Below, piece by piece: positions 1-5,276 of a stretch of 5,276 nt of DNA. Made by a program: the position numbers and the translations under genes. Below the pieces are notes generated by a model. The model did not search any database and was not told the DNA's origin. It saw only the letters and a program-made list of their open reading frames with translations. Each line of letters starts with the position of its first letter. The first letter of the stretch is position 1. The stretch lies in NCBI GenBank assembly GCA_030745285.1, contig JASLOV010000021.1, forward strand, positions 1 to 5,276, in the 5' to 3' direction. The DNA comes from Dehalococcoidia bacterium. Its GTDB lineage: Bacteria > Chloroflexota > Dehalococcoidia > UBA2979.

Positions 1-1
1 T

Positions 2-175
2 CTCAACGTGGTCGTGACCGAGCGCGGGACGAAGGCGATCGGCTTCGCGCAGGCGACCGGCATCGCCGATCGGCTGCGCAGCCGAGGCTGGACCGTCTCG
101 ACGTTCCCATCTAATGAGCTATTCATAGGCAACGGCGGCGCACATTGCATGACGTGCCCGCTGTTGGTGCGGTAG
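2..175 (+). CDS. Arginine deiminase-type amidinohydrolase, C-terminal end (5' part outside window)
   Basis: An open frame enters from the left edge and ends at TAG 173-175, giving the last 57 residues. The tail reads SNELFIGNGGAHCMTCPLLVR. The GG-x-HCMTCP block matches the C-terminal active site of bacterial arginine deiminases (as recalled, Pseudomonas ArcA ends GGGHCMTCPIVRDPIDY), in which the Cys forms the thiouronium intermediate during hydrolysis of arginine to citrulline and ammonia. The candidate nucleophile is Cys49 of the visible fragment, coded near position 148. The fragment ends a few residues earlier than ArcA. The two Arg preceding the Gly pair in Pseudomonas ArcA appear here as Ile and Asn, so the substrate may not be arginine. 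The remaining catalytic residues lie upstream, outside the window, so arcA is not assigned. The gene converges on the minus-strand operon and is probably functionally separate. Family placement is fairly sure; exact enzyme is not. Confidence 0.82.
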   Translation, partial: LNVVVTERGTKAIGFAQATGIADRLRSRGWTVSTFPSNELFIGNGGAHCMTCPLLVR

Positions 176-176
176 A

Positions 177-195
177 AGACCACGGCGCGCACGGC
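177..195 (+). repeat. 19-bp direct repeat, copy 1
   Basis: The sequence agaccacggcgcgcacggc starts two bases after the TAG of the arginine deiminase-type gene. It is identical to 351-369, with starts exactly 174 bp apart. Similarity extends weakly to the left (ggtagaagacc against cggagcagacc) and stops abruptly on the right. Confidence 0.85.
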
Positions 196-350
196 ACATA
201 GGTTTGGGCGAGCACCGGTGCGCGACGCGCCGGCCTCAGACAGTCCTCGCACGCCGACGGCATCGATGCGAGCATCACGATGGCAGGACTGCCGGCTGTC
301 GACGCGCTGCGGAACTCGCCGGCGGTCACATCCCCGGCGCTCGCCGGAGC

Positions 351-369
351 AGACCACGGCGCGCACGGC
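351..369 (+). repeat. 19-bp direct repeat, copy 2
   Basis: This is an exact second copy of agaccacggcgcgcacggc. In this copy the right end continues into gcgcc, completing a perfect hairpin that copy 1 cannot form. The two copies bracket 155 bp (196-350) of apparently non-coding DNA. Confidence 0.85.
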
Positions 370-374
370 GCGCC
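358..374 (-). terminator. GC-rich hairpin downstream of the PfkB gene; candidate terminator
   Basis: ggcgcgc (358-364) and gcgcgcc (368-374) form a perfect 7-bp all-GC stem around a 3-base loop. It begins 24 bases past the TAG of the last minus-strand gene, where an operon terminator would be expected. On the minus strand the stem is followed by gtggtctgctcc, with no T-tract, so it is not a canonical intrinsic terminator. It could instead act as an RNA 3'-end stabiliser or work with Rho. Confidence 0.35.
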
Positions 375-398
375 TCGCGGCATCCGGAGCGGGGCTAA

Positions 399-1211
399 CT
401 ACACAACGCCGATCCGCTGAATCGATTCGGCGGCGACGCGGCTGCCGACCTGGAGGCTGGCGGCGACGTCGCGCGACGTGCAGTACTCCCGGAGAAATCC
501 GGCCGAGAAGACATCGCCCGCGCCGGTCGTATCGACGACCTGGTCGACCGGCACCGCTGCGCATCGGACCCGGTCAGCGCCGCCCACGGCCAGACTACCG
601 TCGGGCCCGAGGGTCACGATGTAGAGCTTCCCTCGCCGGCGCGCCTGCGCCTCGAGCGTGGCGACCAGCGTCTGGTCGGTCGAGTGCAGGCCGAAGAAGC
701 CGATGTCGAACCGATCGGCGTAGCGCTCGACGATGGCGGCGTCGGACTCGAAGTCGGCGAGGTCCGAGAAATCGACGGCGCGAAGGCCGGCCGAGGGCAC
801 GGCGATGACGGAATCGAAGAACCCGTGGATCTCGACGTAGAGCGGGGTGACGAGCAGATCGGCGGTGGCGATGAGCGCGCGGGCGGCGGGAACGAGACGG
901 TAGCCGCCGAGAACGCCCTGGTCGTATTCGAAGAAGATCTTCTCACCCGACGGCGACCGATCGATCGGCTGAACGGAGGTTCGCCCCGGCCGTTCAACGA
1001 CCGACCCGCCCAACCGATGCTCACGGAGCGCCGTCGCGACGAGCCGTGCTTCGACGTCGGTGCCCAACGCCGTCACCACGCCGACGTCGGTCGATGCCGG
1101 AAACAGCCGCCGCACGGTCGCCGCGACGTTGAGGGTCTTCCCACCCGGCCGGTCGATGCCCAGGTCGACGTAGCGGTCGACGCCACAATCGCCGGCGCAC
1201 ACGACCTTCAC
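399..1211 (-). CDS. PfkB-family carbohydrate kinase, FrlD (fructoselysine 6-kinase)-like
   Basis: This is a 270-residue cytoplasmic ATP-dependent kinase of the ribokinase/PfkB fold. The substrate-side motif PGGKTLNVA is at residues 22-30. PfkB signature 2, DTTGAGDVFSAGFL, is at 227-240, with Asp233 as the expected catalytic base and the GAG turn as anion hole. VTLGPDGSLA at 199-208 is the usual nucleotide-side strand and turn. The short length, FFEYDQGVL (93-101), VDFSDL (146-151) and the ending AAESIQRIGVV resemble E. coli FrlD (261 residues), which phosphorylates fructoselysine; the actual substrate here is unknown. The start is a GTG at 1211-1209, sharing four bases (GTGA) with the stop of the upstream BtpA-like gene, and the first codons ([12 protein letters not shown]) fit the first beta strand. 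A longer frame reaches 1469 but would run inside the upstream gene. The stop is TAG at 399-401. It appears to be the last gene of the operon. Superfamily is certain; FrlD-like specificity is moderate. Confidence 0.9.
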   Translation of the reverse strand: MKVVCAGDCGVDRYVDLGIDRPGGKTLNVAATVRRLFPASTDVGVVTALGTDVEARLVATALREHRLGGSVVERPGRTSVQPIDRSPSGEKIFFEYDQGVLGGYRLVPAARALIATADLLVTPLYVEIHGFFDSVIAVPSAGLRAVDFSDLADFESDAAIVERYADRFDIGFFGLHSTDQTLVATLEAQARRRGKLYIVTLGPDGSLAVGGADRVRCAAVPVDQVVDTTGAGDVFSAGFLREYCTSRDVAASLQVGSRVAAESIQRIGVV

Positions 1212-2004
1212 GGGCGGGAATCGAGCGCGCTCACCGCCGCCATCAGCGCGCGAACCTTCCCGGCATCGACGTAGGCACCCGTCTTCAGGCTGGTGCCGAC
1301 GATCGCGCCGTCGGCGGTCCGGAGCAGATCGGCGGCATTCGACAGGTCGAGGCCGCTGCCGACCAGCACCGGGCAGTGCCCGGCGCCCTGCTTCGCCTCG
1401 CGCAACGACGCCCACGCCGGCGCCTCCCCCGTCACCGACCCCGTCACGACGATCGCATCGGCGGCGCACTCGACAGCCTGGGCCGCCGAGTCCGCCAGCG
1501 GCCGAGGATCGATCATCTGCGCGTACTTCACCTGGACGTCGGCCAGGATCAGCAGGTCGCCCGCGCCGATGCCAGCGCGGTACTCGACGAGCTGCTGCGG
1601 AGCGATCTCGATCGGGCCGTACTCCGGCCGCTGCATCGCATCGACGAAGAAATCGGTGCGGATGAACGAGGCGCCGGCCATCTGTGCGACCGCCACGGAC
1701 GCCTCGGGGTCGTTCAGCAGGACCTGCACGCCGACCTTCACGCCGTTCGACGCCAGGACGATCTCGTGCGCGACTCGCGTCAGCGCCGAAATGGTGTCGG
1801 CCCCAGCCTTCAGGCGCCTGGGCTGATCGCCGTCGTTCGACACGAGCACGCCGTGGACGCCGCCGCCCTCGAGAGCGGCGAGGTCGGTGAGCGCGCGCTT
1901 GAGAACCTCGCCGAGGCCCGGCGATCCGGTCGAGCCGGGTAGCGCCGGCAGATGGATCACGCCGATGATCGGCCTCGGCGCGGAGAACAGATCGGCGAAG
2001 CGGT

Positions 2005-2008
<4 letters not shown>
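1208..2008 (-). CDS. BtpA/SgcQ family TIM-barrel protein
   Basis: The 266-residue product matches the BtpA/SgcQ family along its length: [13 protein letters not shown] (14-26), a GVQVLLND strand (93-100), FIRTDFF (115-121), ADVQVKYAQ (156-164), VVTGSVTGE (187-195), PVLVGSGL (213-220) and [11 protein letters not shown] (232-242). The repeated strand pattern and late VGSG and GT-K loops suggest a (beta/alpha)8 barrel with a C-terminal phosphate-binding site. The family includes cyanobacterial BtpA, implicated in photosystem I stability, and E. coli SgcQ, in a sugar PTS operon; no reaction is firmly established, so none is claimed. No signal peptide is seen, so it is probably cytosolic. The ATG at 2008-2006 overlaps the glpK stop as ATGA, and its TGA overlaps the GTG of the next kinase. 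No strong Shine-Dalgarno precedes it, consistent with translational coupling. Placement between two sugar or polyol kinases favours a carbohydrate role over a photosynthetic one. Family assignment is sure; function is open. Confidence 0.9.
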
Positions 2009-3504
<1,496 letters not shown>

Positions 3505-3529
3505 GCGCGGATCCGTCGACCGGTCGCGC

Positions 3530-4246
3530 TCAGTCCGCCGGCGGCGGTAGCGGAGGATCCGTCGGCGGAGGTTCGGTGGCGGGCACCTCGGGCTCGGCCG
3601 GCGGCTCACCAGCCTCGGGCGCTTGGGGTTCGGCCTGGGCGGCGGCGGCGTCCGCCGCGTCGCCCGCCGCGGGCATAGCGTGCCCTTCGGGCGCCATCGG
3701 CGGCTGGGCCCCTTCCGGCGAACTCATCACCTGTTCGAGGTCCTCGGCGCTGGCGGCAATCCGCTCGCGCGCCTGGAGATCGAGCGAGGTCAGCCGCTGC
3801 CGGAGCTCGTCGAGCGACGCCCCGAGCGCGTCGCGCGTGTCGCCGGTCACGCCGGCATCGGTCAGCGCTCGCTGGGCCGTGTCGATGTCCTGCATCGCCC
3901 GCCCGAACTGCTCGATCTCCTGGAGCGCCCGGGGCAGCATCGTCAGCACCTCGTCGAGGTTCGCGACGACGTTGGCCCGCGCCAGGGCGGCCTCGAGCTG
4001 CGCCTTCTCTGCCTCGAGAATCTGGCGCTCCAGTGCGGCGAGCTGGGCCGCCAGCTCGGCTCGCTCCTCGGCCGCGGCGCGTTCGAGATCGCGCCGTTCC
4101 TGGTAGTGGAGCACGTAGCCCCCGGCGAACCCGGCGCCGACCGCAATGCCGAGCACGATGAGCCAGATGACGAACGTGCGGAACGCGCGACCGAACCCGC
4201 CGCGGCCCGATTCGTTCGCGTCACTCGAATCGTCGATGATGCTCAT
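3530..4246 (-). CDS. Membrane-anchored coiled-coil protein with Pro/Ala/Glu-rich tail, function unknown
   Basis: I do not recognise a family for this 238-residue protein. Residues 1-22 are polar with several Arg ([10 protein letters not shown]), followed by one hydrophobic segment at about 24-45. A charged heptad-like helix at about 49-92 is rich in Glu, Arg, Ala and Leu (for example [20 protein letters not shown]) and predicts a coiled coil. A second helical stretch runs from about 96 to 175. Residues 178-238 are a low-complexity Pro/Ala/Glu tail ending [13 protein letters not shown]. There is no signal-peptidase site, so the segment is probably an uncleaved anchor; the Arg on its N-terminal side suggests the N-terminus stays inside and the coiled coil and tail face the periplasm or exterior, which is inferred. 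The ATG at 4246-4244 has an excellent ribosome site. The gene begins 24 bp after the antiporter stop and ends 25 bp before glpK, so it is probably co-transcribed. The coding call rests on domain structure, RBS and fit in the gene row. Confidence 0.85.
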   Translation of the reverse strand: MSIIDDSSDANESGRGGFGRAFRTFVIWLIVLGIAVGAGFAGGYVLHYQERRDLERAAAEERAELAAQLAALERQILEAEKAQLEAALARANVVANLDEVLTMLPRALQEIEQFGRAMQDIDTAQRALTDAGVTGDTRDALGASLDELRQRLTSLDLQARERIAASAEDLEQVMSSPEGAQPPMAPEGHAMPAAGDAADAAAAQAEPQAPEAGEPPAEPEVPATEPPPTDPPLPPPAD

Positions 4247-4251
4247 GGTGC

Positions 4252-4258
4252 CCTCCTT
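4252..4258 (-). promoter_or_regulatory. Strong Shine-Dalgarno for the coiled-coil membrane protein
   Basis: On the minus strand the bases before the ATG at 4246 read aaggagggcacc. The consensus AAGGAGG sits 5 bases before the start codon. It confirms the start at 4246 and is by far the clearest ribosome site in the window; the other three visible starts have weak sites or rely on overlap. Confidence 0.85.
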
Positions 4259-4270
4259 CGACGCGTGGTC

Positions 4271-5276
4271 TCAGGCGACCGCCGAGTCCTCGTCGAGGAC
4301 TTCGTCCGGGGGTAGCTTTTCGATGGTGAAGCCACTGTACCCGTAGGTCGCGGCGATCACCGGGTTAATCAGGTTGAAGAAACAGAACGGCAGATAGGTC
4401 AACGTCGCCACCCCGAGCGCCTGTGACATGAACGCGCCGCAGGTGTTCCACGGTACGAGCGGCGAGGTGAGCGTGCCGGAGTCCTCGAGCGTCCGCGACA
4501 GATTGCGTGGATCCAACCCTCGCTTGCGATACTCGGCGCGAAACATCCGCCCCGGCAGCACGATGGCAATGTACTGGTCTGACGCGACGATGTTCATGCC
4601 GATGGCGGTCAGGATCGTCGCCGCGATCAGATCACCGGTCCCCCGCACGAAGCTCAGAATCGAGAACGCGATCTTCTGGAGCATCTTCGTCGTCTCCATG
4701 ACCGCACCGAACATCAGGGCCGCCATGACGAGCCAGATCGTGTTGAGCATGCTGGACATGCCGCCCCGACTCAACAACTCGTCGAGCGTGGCGTTCCCGG
4801 ACGTGAGCACGAACCCGTCGAACAGCGCGATCCAGACACCCTTCAAGATCGCGACACTGCGCGGCAGATCGGTCTCGCCGACGTAGGTCAAGACCGTCTG
4901 CTGTTGAAACACGGCAGCAAACACCGAGCCGGTCAGGGCTCCGAGTAGCAACGCCGGAAACGCGGGCATGCGGCGGACGACCAGCACGAAGACGAACACC
5001 GCCGGCAGCAGGAGATGCGGGCCAATCGCGAACTGCGCGCGCAACTCCGACAGGATCGCCTCGAGGTCGCTCTCGCCGGCGGGCGGAGTCGACCAGAAGC
5101 CGATCGCCGTGAACAGCAGGAGTGCCACGACCAGACTGGGCACCGTCGTCCAGACCATGTGCCGGATGTGCACGAAGAGATCGGTGCCGGCCATCGCCGG
5201 CGCGAGGTTCGTCGTGTCCGAGAGCGGCGACATCTTGTCGCCGAAGTACGCGCCCGAGATGATGGCGCCGCCGGCC
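4271..5276 (-). CDS. nhaC: NhaC-family Na+/H+ antiporter, C-terminal 334 residues (5' end outside window)
   Basis: The frame is open to the right edge of the window and the first visible residues are AGGAIISGAYFGDK, directly followed by MSPLSDTTNLAPAMAGTDLF. This is the hallmark core motif of NhaC antiporters, so the ATG at 5233 is internal and not the start. Later family blocks are NIVASDQYIAIVLPGRMF and LEDSGTLTSPLVPWNTCGAFM, which carry polar residues likely to line the ion path. Several hydrophobic helices are visible, at about residues 41-60, 87-100, 106-123, 141-157, 175-193, 216-232 and 278-313 of the fragment. Full NhaC proteins are around 460 residues or more, so roughly the first quarter or more is missing. 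The protein exchanges Na+ for H+ across the inner membrane, for pH and sodium homeostasis. Some family members instead exchange organic acids (malate/lactate antiporter MleN), so the substrate is not proven. It is the most upstream visible gene of the minus-strand set and ends 24 bp before the next gene. Confidence 0.93.
   Translation of the reverse strand, partial: AGGAIISGAYFGDKMSPLSDTTNLAPAMAGTDLFVHIRHMVWTTVPSLVVALLLFTAIGFWSTPPAGESDLEAILSELRAQFAIGPHLLLPAVFVFVLVVRRMPAFPALLLGALTGSVFAAVFQQQTVLTYVGETDLPRSVAILKGVWIALFDGFVLTSGNATLDELLSRGGMSSMLNTIWLVMAALMFGAVMETTKMLQKIAFSILSFVRGTGDLIAATILTAIGMNIVASDQYIAIVLPGRMFRAEYRKRGLDPRNLSRTLEDSGTLTSPLVPWNTCGAFMSQALGVATLTYLPFCFFNLINPVIAATYGYSGFTIEKLPPDEVLDEDSAVA

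Larger units (their letters stand above)
176..398. other. Convergent intergenic region, no credible gene
   Basis: This 223-bp gap separates the 3' end of the arginine deiminase-type gene from the 3' end of the PfkB kinase gene. Its only open frames are Arg/Pro/Ala-rich, typical of chance frames in GC-rich DNA, and have no recognisable motif. It holds two copies of a 19-bp direct repeat, a GC-rich hairpin near the kinase end, a second short hairpin (ccggcg at 334-339 with cgccgg at 342-347), and a 7-bp inverted repeat (cagtcct 241-247 with aggactg 285-291). Because both genes run into this region, no promoter is expected and none is evident. Confidence 0.7.

Noticed and set aside
241..291. 7-bp inverted repeat cagtcct/aggactg as a terminator or operator
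   Set aside because: The 37-base loop and lack of a T-tract make it weak, and a 7-bp match at this distance can arise by chance.
123..383. 86-codon minus-strand frame
   Set aside because: It is antisense to the catalytic end of the arginine deiminase-type gene and across the non-coding gap. Its repeated PCAPWS is just the 19-bp repeat read twice in the same frame.
218..808. 196-codon plus-strand frame
   Set aside because: It is extremely Arg-rich, has no motif, and is antisense to the PfkB kinase gene.
1212..1469. Upstream extension of the PfkB kinase gene by 86 codons
   Set aside because: It runs wholly inside the BtpA-like gene in another frame, is Arg/Gly-rich without motifs, and the GTG at 1211 matches the PfkB N-terminal strand and the GTGA overlap.
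3505..3609. Upstream extension of glpK by 35 codons
   Set aside because: The added residues are Arg/Pro-rich low complexity, overlap the end of the upstream gene, and precede the normal GlpK N-terminus that starts at 3504.
3623..4315. Plus-strand frames over the coiled-coil gene
   Set aside because: They are antisense to a gene with a strong ribosome site and coherent membrane and coiled-coil design, and show no domain of their own.
5231..5233. ATG as the start of the antiporter gene
   Set aside because: In-frame codons before it encode GAYFGDK, the conserved NhaC sequence directly preceding MSPLSDTTN, so the gene continues past the window edge.

Overview
This is a GC-rich (roughly two-thirds G+C by eye), densely coded bacterial chromosomal segment. 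All proteins look bacterial, and G/C strongly dominates third codon positions. The sequence does not fix the phylum. A GC-rich proteobacterium, acidobacterium, myxobacterium or similar would all fit, and no rRNA or tRNA is present to settle it.

Layout. The left edge (2-175, plus strand) carries the last 57 codons of an arginine deiminase-type gene, recognised by its C-terminal catalytic Cys motif. A 223-bp convergent gap follows (176-398). It contains a 19-bp perfect direct repeat and a strong GC hairpin just past the end of the opposing gene set. Everything else is on the minus strand, read right to left: the 3' part of an NhaC-type Na+/H+ antiporter (4271-5276, cut by the window edge); a 238-residue single-pass membrane coiled-coil protein of unknown function (3530-4246); glycerol kinase GlpK (2005-3504); a BtpA/SgcQ-family TIM-barrel protein (1208-2008); and a PfkB-family sugar kinase most like fructoselysine-6-kinase FrlD (399-1211).

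The five minus-strand genes have gaps of only 24 and 25 bp, then two successive 4-bp start/stop overlaps (ATGA and GTGA), so they probably form one transcription unit with translational coupling of the last three genes. Its promoter lies outside the window.

How the genes may work together. GlpK should make glycerol-3-phosphate. The BtpA/SgcQ protein and FrlD-like kinase suggest processing of a second carbohydrate-like substrate, because SgcQ sits in a sugar operon in E. coli and FrlD phosphorylates fructoselysine. Coupling a glycerol kinase to this pair is the most interesting feature here. A shared pathway is inference. The antiporter and membrane coiled-coil protein look like a separate envelope or ion-homeostasis pair upstream. 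No mobile element, CRISPR array, defence system or RNA gene was seen.
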